A DNA stretch of 64,000 nt from DATBQN01 sp963755825 (GTDB lineage Bacteria > Acidobacteriota > Thermoanaerobaculia > Multivoradales > UBA5704), in assembly GCA_963755825.1 (NCBI GenBank), contig CAVWLA010000001.1, positions 1,488,001 through 1,552,000 on the forward strand, given 5' to 3'. The position numbers and the translations under genes are program-made. This document shows positions 42,725 through 50,297 of this stretch, one piece after another. The notes beneath the pieces were generated by a model. It saw only the letters and a list, made by a program, of their open reading frames with translations. It was not told the origin of the DNA and made no database searches. Positions within the stretch are counted from its first letter, which is position 1, and each line of letters opens with the position of its first letter.

Positions 42725-42757
42725 CAACCCATAGCCGCTGAGCCCATGGGTTGTCAA
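42725..42757 (-). promoter_or_regulatory. Cupin-gene promoter overlapped by an 8-bp inverted repeat
   Basis: On the minus strand TTGACA (42757-42752) and TATGGG (42733-42728) are 18 bp apart. CAACCCAT (42725-42732) and ATGGGTTG (42746-42753) form a perfect 8-13-8 inverted repeat covering the -10 and the edge of the -35, a likely repressor operator. Confidence 0.5.
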
Positions 42758-42888
42758 GCGACACGAGGCACGCCGGAGAATCTTGCTTCCGAGTCCGTCT
42801 CTCAATCGGGAGGCAACGCTGCGGGAGGCTCCATGGGGCGCGAGCCGCACCGAATCACGATGCCTCCGAGTCGTTCATGGCTCCCACG

Positions 42889-42918
42889 TTGACGCCGTGT
42901 CTTAAATACAGCTACATT
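42889..42918 (+). promoter_or_regulatory. Promoter of the haloperoxidase-like gene
   Basis: TTGACG (42889-42894), 18-bp spacer, TACATT (42913-42918), in an AT-rich patch unusual for this window. The predicted leader is about 135 nt, with AAGGGG before the ATG at 43060. Confidence 0.5.
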
Positions 42919-43059
42919 AAACATGTGTGTGGACTCAAGACGAATGCGACGAGGTAAACCGCCCTGGAGATGTCCTGTTCAACAACTCGCGATCGCAGGC
43001 GCCGCTACGACGGAAGGACGTAGATCGCCACCACTGAATAACAACGAGAAGGGGAATCG

Positions 43060-44691
43060 ATGTCCGATCTGACGAAGCTGCCGCAAGCCCCTAAAGCGTG
43101 TCTGCCGCCAGGGGTCACGGACCAGCACGGCAAGGACGCCTTCCAAGTGCGATTTGGCACTGCGACGCTTGAGGCGAAACCAACCGGCTCCGTGCAACAT
43201 ACGACCAATGGTGACGAAGCGCGCTACGCCGACAGGTCCGGCACCTATACGAAGTGTTTGGCGCAGAAAACCTACGGCGTCGTCGAGCCCGACGCCTTCA
43301 AGAAGTTCAGAGCCGCGCTCGACAGCGGCAAACCGGCCGACTTCGAAGTCGCCGGCCTGCTCGGTGCCGGCCGTAAGCTGAACGGCCCCCTGGGCGCGTT
43401 CGCCCTCACGCTGGCCGGCGCCGACTCGCAGCACTACGGCGACGCGGTCGTGCCTCCCGCTCCCGCACTGGCCAGCCGCGAATATGCGACCGAGCTCGTC
43501 GAGCTCTATTGGGCCTCTCTGCTGCGCGACGTCTCGTTCACGGAGTACAGCGGCAACGCGATCGCCGTGGCCGCCGCCGAGGAGCTGACCCAGCTCAGCG
43601 CCACCTACGCGGGGCCCACGGACTCGCATGGCGTGGTCACGCCCCAGCTGCTGTTCCGCGGGGGCTTGACCCTTGGAAGCGGGAAGAAGTCGACGACTTA
43701 TTTCGCCGGGGAGGACCTCGGCCCCTATATCTCGCAGCTTGCCATCCTGCCGACGAGTCTCGGCGCTCAGCCCATCGACCAGATGTTGAACACCCTGGCG
43801 CCCGACGTCGACTACATGACGACTCTGAACGTTTGGCAAGCGATCCAGAATGGCGCGACGCCGCTGGTGCCTCCACTGCCGGCCGGTCGGCGGTTCCTGC
43901 ACGATGGGCGCGGGCTCGGCGCATTCACCCACGTGGACGAGCTCTATCAGGCCTATCTGACCGCGTTCCTCGTGTTGAGCACGGTCGGCATCGAGCCGAA
44001 CCCGACGAGCCCCTACAACAAGTTCAAGCAACAGCAGCCGTTCGGAACCCTCGGCGGACCCGACATCGTGGCGACGCTGGGCGCGGTCGCGCGCACCGCG
44101 ATCAACGCCGTCTGGTATCAGAAATGGCCCATCCACCTGCGCCATCGCCCGGAGTCCGGCGGCGGCATCGTGCACCTCATGAAGACGGGCCAGGGAGGGA
44201 CTGTCCAGGGTCATGTCGACAAAATCGTGCTGAATTCGAAGGCTCTGCAGCAAAGCTATCGGAAGTACGGCAGCTACCTGCTCTCGCAGGCCTTCCCGGA
44301 AGGATCGCCCGCCCACCCGGCGTATCCGACCGGGCACGGCACGGTCGCCGGCGCTTGCATCACCGTGCTGAAGTTCTTCTTCGACGGCGACGCCGCGATC
44401 CCCAACCCGCAGGTGCCCTCTGCTGACGGGATGAAGCTCGTGCCCTACACCGGCGCGGACCGCGGTCGCATCCGCGTGAACGGCGAGCTGCATAAGCTCG
44501 CGCACAACATCTCGTTCGGTCACGGCATCCATGCCGGCATCCATTGGCGCAGCGACACGGACTATTCGATCCTTCTGGGCGAGGCCGTGGCGCTCGACTT
44601 CCTTCAGGATCAGGCCTTCACCTATCGAGAGAATTTCGAGGTGACGCTGACCAAGCTGGACGGCTCGACGCACACGATCAAGAACTTCTAG
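43060..44691 (+). CDS. Vanadium-dependent haloperoxidase-like protein (PAP2 superfamily)
   Basis: 543 aa, no signal peptide. The acid phosphatase/haloperoxidase active site is spread over QKWPIHLRHRPE (K355, R363), AYPTGHGTVAG (H426) and HAGIHWRSDTD (H495). The Arg normally six residues before the second His is Gly here, with a His at -7, so vanadate binding may differ or the enzyme may be a phosphatase-like relative. Vanadium enzymes oxidise halides with peroxide. The codon mix is less GC-biased than the left arm, suggesting acquisition. Its stop abuts the truncated end of a Ser/Thr kinase-TPR remnant. Confidence 0.78.
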   Translation: MSDLTKLPQAPKACLPPGVTDQHGKDAFQVRFGTATLEAKPTGSVQHTTNGDEARYADRSGTYTKCLAQKTYGVVEPDAFKKFRAALDSGKPADFEVAGLLGAGRKLNGPLGAFALTLAGADSQHYGDAVVPPAPALASREYATELVELYWASLLRDVSFTEYSGNAIAVAAAEELTQLSATYAGPTDSHGVVTPQLLFRGGLTLGSGKKSTTYFAGEDLGPYISQLAILPTSLGAQPIDQMLNTLAPDVDYMTTLNVWQAIQNGATPLVPPLPAGRRFLHDGRGLGAFTHVDELYQAYLTAFLVLSTVGIEPNPTSPYNKFKQQQPFGTLGGPDIVATLGAVARTAINAVWYQKWPIHLRHRPESGGGIVHLMKTGQGGTVQGHVDKIVLNSKALQQSYRKYGSYLLSQAFPEGSPAHPAYPTGHGTVAGACITVLKFFFDGDAAIPNPQVPSADGMKLVPYTGADRGRIRVNGELHKLAHNISFGHGIHAGIHWRSDTDYSILLGEAVALDFLQDQAFTYRENFEVTLTKLDGSTHTIKNF

Positions 44692-46240
44692 AGCTCCGAT
44701 CTGCCGCAACGGATAGGCGACCAGCGGGTGGCCGGCACCGAGGCGGGCGGAGAGGATGGCGAGGGAGCGCCGCGCGAGGTCGAGCGCGCGATCGTCGTCG
44801 CCGAGGTCGCGGTAGCAGGACGCGATGAGCAGGAGGCTCTGCGCCACTTGGGGATCGTCGTCTCCGAGCATTCGGCGGCGCACCGCCAAGACCTGCTCGT
44901 GGAGCGCCAGCGCCTCGCGCGGTCTCCCTTCGGCTTGCAATGTGGCGGCGAGGTTGTTCCGCGCCGCGATCACGCGATAGTGCGACTCGCCGAGCTGCGG
45001 CTGGAAGATGGCGAGCGCGCGCCGGAAGAGGGCCTCCGCCGCAGCCTCGTCCCCCCGCGCCTTTACGATCATCGCGAGATCGTTGAGAGTGAGGCCGAGA
45101 TCCGGGTGATCTGTGCCCAGGACCCTCTGCTGCCGCTCGGCGACGCTCCGCAGCAGTGTCTCCGCCGCAATCTCTTGACCTTCCTGACGCATGACCTCGC
45201 CGAGGCCGGCCAGATTGAGGAGGAGGTCGGGATTCTCCTCTCCGGCGAGCGACCGTTCGATCGAGAGGCCCTGCCGGTAGGTCTCCTCGGCTGGGCCGTA
45301 CTCGCCGCGATCCTGCGCCAGGCGAGCGAGGTAGATCAGGCTCTCGCCCACCGTCCAGGCGCCGGGGCCTTCCGCACGGCGGGCGATGGCGAGCGCTTCG
45401 CGGTGACACGCCTCGGCCTCGGCGCCGCCGCTCGGCGTGCTGAGCGCCATCCCGAGCTGGTTGAGCGTCTTCGCCACCCGGAGGTCGCCGTTGCCCACCG
45501 CCCGGCGCTCGATCGCGAGGGCCTGGCGGAGGAGCGCCTGGGCGCCCCGGAAATCCGAGCTCTCGTAGCGGGCGGTCGCGACGTGCTCGAGGCTCTCGGC
45601 GAACTCGAGCGATCCGGCACCCGACTGGGCGCGGCGAAGGGCGAGCGCCCTCTCGAGGAGCGGTTGGGCGTCCTTCGCTCGTCCGAGGCCGAGATCGACC
45701 CGTCCAAAAGCGTCCATCAAGCTCGCCTGGAGATCCGGCTGACCGGCGAGCTCCGTCGCGACCCGACGCGCGCCCTGATCGAGGATGGCGCGCGCGTCGA
45801 GCGACTCGTCCTCCCGCCGGTAAGGATCCGCCCGGTTGAATATGCCGACCAGGAAAGCGAGAGCGAAGCGCGCCTTGTCGCGCTCCCGCGCGAGGCTCCT
45901 TCTCTGGGCGAGCAGGCCGATCAGCAGGCCGAGGACGACGAGTGCGGCGACGAGCCCCGCCGCGACGCCGGCGGGGTGACGGCGCACGAACTTCCGAGAG
46001 CTGTAGAGGATGGCGTCGGGCCGCGCGACGATCGGCAGGTCGGCGAGATGTCGCGCGAGATCGTTCGCCAGCTGATCGACCGAGCGGTAGCGACGCGCCG
46101 GATCCTTGCGGAGCGCTTTCAGGACGACGGTGTCGAGGTCGCCACCGAGCTGACGGGCGAGGGCGCGCGGGCGGGCCGCGCGGGCGCGGGCGATCGCCTC
46201 CGGCGCTTCGTTGCCGGACGGGTCGCCTGGCGCGGGCTTA
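44692..46240 (-). pseudogene. Ser/Thr kinase-TPR protein remnant, truncated at both ends
   Basis: An open minus-strand frame encodes the end of a PknB-like kinase domain (GGDLDTVVLKALRKDPARRYRSVDQLANDLARHL), a transmembrane helix (HPAGVAAGLVAALVVLGLLIGLLAQR) and about seven TPR-like repeats up to HPLVAYPLRQIGA. It has no start: the kinase core (P-loop, catalytic loop) is missing at the 46.24-kb edge, where the MHYT kinase gene ends. At the 44.69-kb edge the homology stops exactly at the haloperoxidase stop codon, with no kinase stop. No internal frameshift is seen, so the damage is probably recent or rearrangement-driven. Confidence 0.75.
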
Positions 46241-48868
46241 GTCGCGAAGAGCCGCCGTTGGCGTTGGGGCCGCCGGGACCACCGGCCGCTCGCGCGCGCC
46301 GTCGAACCCGGCGGCCGGAAGGTGGAACCAGAAGGTGCTTCCCACGCCCTCCTCGCTCTTGACACCGATCTCGCCGCCGAGCTGCCGAATGATCGACTTC
46401 GAGATCGCAAGGCCGAGGCCGCTCCCTCCCTTTTGCCGGGCGTCCGACGACTCGACTTGTTTAAAGCGCTCAAAGATCACTTCGCAGTGCGTCGCGGAGA
46501 TTCCCCTGCCGCGGTCAGTCACCCGCACCTCGACCGTGTCCTGGCTTGCGGCGGCGGAGACAACGACGGTGCTCCCCCGAGGCGAGAACTTGACGGCGTT
46601 CGACAGCAGATTGATGAGCACTTGTACCAGCCGGTCCAGATCGCCGATGAGGACGGCCGGTATCGGCTTCAATTCGATCGCGATCGCTTGGGCCTGGGCG
46701 ACGCCGCTCATCACTTCGCGCGACCGCTCCATCAGCGTCGCGACCGAAACCGGCTCGCGCTCCATCTCGAGCTCGCCCCGTTCGAGTCGCTCGAAGTCTA
46801 GAATGTCGTTGATGAGCGCCAGGAGCCGTAGGCAGTTACGCTCAGCCACGGCGACGATCTCCTTGGCCTCCGACGGCAATTCGCCCAGCGCCCCGGAGGA
46901 GAGAAGGGTGAGCGAACCGCGGATTGAGGTAAGGGGGGTACGCAGCTCATGGTTGACCGTCGAGATGAGCTCCTGCTTGACCCGCTCGACGGCGCGGAGC
47001 TCCGTCAGGTCGCGGAGGTTGCCGGCTACGTAGCGGCGGCCGCCGTAGTGGAAGGTGCAAACCGAGAGCTCGAAGCGGAATTCCGTGCCGTCCTTCCGCC
47101 GGCCAATCCACTCGCTGACCCGGCCCGTCACCTGCGGCTCGAGGTCTCGGAGGTGGAGCTTGTCCGGCCCTTCGCCGAACTCAGGGAGGATCGAGTTCAG
47201 GTGTTGGCCGATCAGCTGGTCCTGGCGGAAGCCGAACATGCGCGCCGCGGCGCGGTTGACCGATCGGATGACATAGCCTTCGTCGGCCATGATCACTCCG
47301 CCGAGCATGTTGTCGATGATCTTTTCGGCGCGAGCCTCACTCTCGCGGAGCGCCATCTCGGCCAGGCGCTGCTCCGAGAGATCGCGGACCGAGGATGTAA
47401 AGAGCGGCGGGCCTTCCATCTGCACCCGGGCAACCGACACCTCGGTGGGGAACTCGCTGCCGTCGGACCGTAGGCCAACGGCTTCGAACGGTTGCAGGAA
47501 GGACCTCCCGTGATCACTCAGGAGGTCGGCGAGGCCGCTCTCAAACTCGCTCCGCATCGAGTCCGGCATGAGGAGGCCAGCGAGCGGGTGGCCGATCACC
47601 TCCTCGCGCCGGCGGCCGTGGAGTCGCTCCGCCACAGCGTTGAACTCGACGATCTGGCCCTGGCGGTCAAAAGTAACGATCGCCTGCTGCGAGGCGTCGA
47701 GGATGGCAGCCTTCCGAGCCTCGGATTCGCGCAGGACGCGCTCGGCCTGCTTGCGCTCGGAAATGTCGAGAAGAGTCCCCTCGATGACGCCCGGTAGGCC
47801 GTCTCGCCCCGCGAGAAGCGTGGCATTCTCGAGAACCCATACCGCGCTTCCATCGCGACGCCGCAAGTAGCTCTCGCGGTCGATGGAGGCTCCGTCTGCT
47901 TGGAGCTCACCGACGAATGTCGCGCGCGCCTCCGGATCGGAGTAGAGGTCCGTCGTCGGCCGCGCCAGCATCTCCTCGCACGAAGCGTACCCGAAGATCC
48001 GCGCGAAGGCCTGGTTGCACTCGAGAAGACGTCCATCCGGAGCGCTCCGATAGAGACCGGCCAGACTGCGCTCGAACACTTGTCTGTAACGCTCCTCGCT
48101 CAGCTGGAGAGCGACCGACTGCGCCGAAAAGCGGCGGTTCACGATCGAGGTGACAATCGCCACGCTGAAAACCATAAAGGTGATCGTCACGATCCCGGCA
48201 ATACCAAGAGGATCGACGCCCACAGCGTGCGCGATATCGCCCATCGAACGTGCCGGCACGAAACCGGCCGCAGCCATGCCGATGTAGTGCATCGCAGCCA
48301 CGGCGAGGCCCATCACCGCAGCACTGGCGAGCTTTTGAGGCGCGAGCCGGCTCTCCGCCTTGACCCGGAAGGCGAGCCAAAGAGCGGCGAAGGATACCCC
48401 GATGGCGACTACGACGGAGAGCGCGACGAGGCCGGCATTCCAGTGGCACAGGGCTGGCATCCGCATGGCCGCCATGCCGATGTAGTGCATCGCCGCGATG
48501 CCGATGCCCATCACCAGGCTGCCGCCGACCGCACCGGTCGTGTCGAAAGTGCGCCGGCTGACCACGAAGAGGGCGGCCCCGGAGGCGAGAACGGCGGCGA
48601 GGAGAGAAAGCGCAACGGTGGGCTGGTCGTATAGAACCGGCACGGGCAAGCTGAACGCCAGCATTCCGACATAGTGCATGGACCAGATACCGAGCCCCAT
48701 CGCGCCGGCTCCTCCCACGAGCCAGGCTAGGCGGGACCTCCCGCACGCTTCGGTGACCCGCCCAGCGAGGTCGAGGGCCACATAGGAGGCGCTCGCCGCG
48801 ATGACCAGCGAGACGGCGATCAGCCATCCGTTGTACGAGCCCGTCAGCGGAACGACCTCAGACCTCAT
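46238..48868 (-). CDS. MHYT-domain multi-PAS histidine kinase
   Basis: 876 aa. The N-terminal membrane sensor has seven hydrophobic helices and three MHYT motifs (MHYVGM, MHYIGM, MHYIGM), proposed to bind copper and sense O2, CO or NO. Three PAS domains follow (about 258-370, 380-495, 505-620), then HisKA with H640 in STVNHELRTPLTS and HATPase (NLLSNAVKF, DRGRGI, GGSGLGLAISKS). The part after the second PAS closely matches the kinase at 36.4-38.4 kb. No receiver gene is adjacent. The TAA at 46238 lies at the broken edge of the Ser/Thr kinase remnant. Confidence 0.9.
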   Translation of the reverse strand: MRSEVVPLTGSYNGWLIAVSLVIAASASYVALDLAGRVTEACGRSRLAWLVGGAGAMGLGIWSMHYVGMLAFSLPVPVLYDQPTVALSLLAAVLASGAALFVVSRRTFDTTGAVGGSLVMGIGIAAMHYIGMAAMRMPALCHWNAGLVALSVVVAIGVSFAALWLAFRVKAESRLAPQKLASAAVMGLAVAAMHYIGMAAAGFVPARSMGDIAHAVGVDPLGIAGIVTITFMVFSVAIVTSIVNRRFSAQSVALQLSEERYRQVFERSLAGLYRSAPDGRLLECNQAFARIFGYASCEEMLARPTTDLYSDPEARATFVGELQADGASIDRESYLRRRDGSAVWVLENATLLAGRDGLPGVIEGTLLDISERKQAERVLRESEARKAAILDASQQAIVTFDRQGQIVEFNAVAERLHGRRREEVIGHPLAGLLMPDSMRSEFESGLADLLSDHGRSFLQPFEAVGLRSDGSEFPTEVSVARVQMEGPPLFTSSVRDLSEQRLAEMALRESEARAEKIIDNMLGGVIMADEGYVIRSVNRAAARMFGFRQDQLIGQHLNSILPEFGEGPDKLHLRDLEPQVTGRVSEWIGRRKDGTEFRFELSVCTFHYGGRRYVAGNLRDLTELRAVERVKQELISTVNHELRTPLTSIRGSLTLLSSGALGELPSEAKEIVAVAERNCLRLLALINDILDFERLERGELEMEREPVSVATLMERSREVMSGVAQAQAIAIELKPIPAVLIGDLDRLVQVLINLLSNAVKFSPRGSTVVVSAAASQDTVEVRVTDRGRGISATHCEVIFERFKQVESSDARQKGGSGLGLAISKSIIRQLGGEIGVKSEEGVGSTFWFHLPAAGFDGARERPVVPAAPTPTAALRD

Positions 48869-48959
48869 GGGAAGACCTCCTCTCCTGAGAGACAGCGACC
48901 GGCGAACGGGCTCGGCGACGCTGAACGAGCCGGAAACCGATCACCCTGCGCGCGGCTGG

Positions 48960-48995
48960 AATATAGCTTCGCCGTTCAGGCGATGTCTGTCAGAC
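48960..48995 (-). promoter_or_regulatory. Putative promoter of the MHYT kinase with a palindrome at the -35
   Basis: TATATT (48965-48960, minus strand) is a good -10. The expected -35 position overlaps the palindrome GTCTG-T-CAGAC (48985-48995). No consensus -35 exists, so the palindrome may bind an activator or repressor. Confidence 0.4.
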
Positions 48996-49021
48996 GGACT
49001 CTCATCCCAATCTCAGATGAT

Positions 49022-49040
49022 CTGGCAGGCGGCCTGCCAG
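49022..49040. repeat. Perfect 9-1-9 inverted repeat
   Basis: CTGGCAGGC (49022-49030), G, GCCTGCCAG (49032-49040) lies between the tRNA-Glu 3' end and the MHYT kinase promoter. It could be a dyad operator, or a tRNA transcript terminator stem although no T-tract follows; a one-base loop disfavours a simple RNA hairpin. Confidence 0.6.
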
Positions 49041-49115
49041 CGAGGCCGATTGGAACCGCCACAACCTCTTCTATTTTCAGTGAGATAGGGTCGTTTCAGG
49101 CACTCTCAGATCGGA

Positions 49116-49190
49116 TGGTATCCCCAACGGGATTCGAACCCGTGTTGCCGCCTTGAAAGGGCGGAGTCCTGACCACTAGACGATGGGGAC
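49116..49190 (-). tRNA. tRNA-Glu (anticodon TTC)
   Basis: On the minus strand the sequence folds as a tRNA: acceptor GTCCCCA pairs with TGGGGAT (G-U at the first pair), D arm CGTCTAGTGGTCAGGACTC, anticodon stem CCGCC/GGCGG with loop CTTTCAA giving anticodon TTC, and T arm CGGGTTCGAATCCCG. The discriminator is A and CCA is encoded (49118-49116). Its 3' end faces the lower-GC segment at 42.2-49.1 kb, making it a candidate integration site. Confidence 0.95.
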
Positions 49191-49332
49191 GCAGGGGGCT
49201 GCGGAGGGCTGGGAGGCGCGGTTCCGCGGGCGCGCTCTGGCCTCGTTGAAGGGTACCACAGGGCCGTGCGGCGGTCGGGCGGGCCGGCCGGGCGATATCG
49301 GCCGGGCGCGGGTCTCGCATGGCTTGGGGCGC

Positions 49333-50097
49333 ATGGCCGACCCCTCCTCCGCGGTCCGCGAGTACTACCGCCAGATCCTCCCCTTCTATGACCTCGAGCT
49401 CGCCGACCGCGGCGACGGGGCGTTCTGGGCCTGGGCGGCGAGCGAGCCGGCGGGCTGCCGGGTGCTCGAGGTGGGGGCGGGGACCGGCCGCGCCACGGCG
49501 TTCCTCGCCCGCTCGGCGGGGTCGGTGACGGCGCTCGACCTCGACCTCGATCTCCTCGCCGTCGCCCGCGGCAAGGCGGCGCCGAACGTGCGGCTGGTCG
49601 CCGCCGACATGCGGCAGCTCGGCCTCGCCGCACGGTTCGACCTCGTCGCGGCGGTCGACGACCCGTTCGTCCATCTCACCGCGGATGGCGACCGCGAGCT
49701 GGCGCTCACGGGCGCCGCCGGGCTGCTCCGCCCCGGTGGCCGGCTGCTGCTCGATGCCGCGTGGCTCTCCCCCGCCGACCGCCGGCGCGCGGCGACGCCG
49801 GAAGGGCTCGTCCGCGAGCGCGCCCATGGCGAGAACGGCGAGCTCGTGGTGCGCCAGCGCTGGTGCTCCGCCGGCGCCAGCCGGCTCTGCATGGTCCGTT
49901 TCGACTATCGATGGAAGGGCCGGGAGGTGGCGGCGGCGACGTTCCCGGCCCGGCTCTGGTCGGTCGCCGAGATCCACCGGCGCTGCCGCGCCGCCGGGCT
50001 CCGCCCGTCGACCCTCTGGGGCGGCTACGACCGCCGGCCGTGGAGCCGCCCCACCTCGCGGCGGCTGATCGTCGAGGCGCACAAGCTCGAAGGCTGA
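49333..50097 (+). CDS. Class I SAM-dependent methyltransferase
   Basis: 254 aa. The AdoMet motif I is CRVLEVGAGTGRATAFLA (about 43-60), with ALDLDLDLLAVARGK as the acidic end of strand beta-2, VRLVAADMRQLGL and FDLVAAVDDPFVHLTADGDRELALTGAAGLLRPGGRLLLD. This is a Methyltransf_25-type enzyme with an unidentified acceptor. The ATG at 49333 opens the fold; an upstream in-frame ATG runs back into the tRNA gene and is rejected. Confidence 0.85.
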   Translation: MADPSSAVREYYRQILPFYDLELADRGDGAFWAWAASEPAGCRVLEVGAGTGRATAFLARSAGSVTALDLDLDLLAVARGKAAPNVRLVAADMRQLGLAARFDLVAAVDDPFVHLTADGDRELALTGAAGLLRPGGRLLLDAAWLSPADRRRAATPEGLVRERAHGENGELVVRQRWCSAGASRLCMVRFDYRWKGREVAAATFPARLWSVAEIHRRCRAAGLRPSTLWGGYDRRPWSRPTSRRLIVEAHKLEG

Positions 50098-50233
50098 GGC
50101 GCCGGCGCCCGATGGCAACCGTCGTTCACGCCGCCGGCCCGCCGGCGAGGCTCCGGCCCTGCGGCTCGACCCCGCTCGACCCGGCCGAGCGGCGGCTCGG
50201 CCCGGGCGGCGAAGCCCGGCTTCTGCGGGAGGC

Positions 50234-50239
50234 TATACT
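50234..50239 (+). promoter_or_regulatory. -10 box upstream of the first M13 peptidase
   Basis: TATACT (50234-50239), predicted start near 50247, giving a leader of about 50 nt before the ATG at 50298 (CGAGGAACC ribosome site). No good -35 is visible. Confidence 0.35.
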
Positions 50240-50297
50240 CGTCGTCCGCCAGGGCCTTTCCGGTCCGCCACGTCCCGTCACGAAGGCACGAGGAACC

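Larger units (their letters stand above)
42692..43059. other. 368-bp intergenic region with divergent promoters
   Basis: No gene is seen. The segment is richer in A/T than its surroundings. It contains a minus-strand promoter with an inverted repeat for the cupin gene and a plus-strand promoter for the haloperoxidase-like gene, both listed separately; the rest has no recognisable feature. Confidence 0.6.

Noticed and set aside
46240..46473. N-terminal kinase core of the Ser/Thr remnant
   Set aside because: The open frame continues here but it is antisense-phase to the MHYT kinase C-terminus and lacks any kinase motif.
49183..49332. Upstream start of the methyltransferase overlapping tRNA-Glu
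   Set aside because: It would run antisense into the tRNA gene and adds no conserved sequence; the fold begins at 49333.
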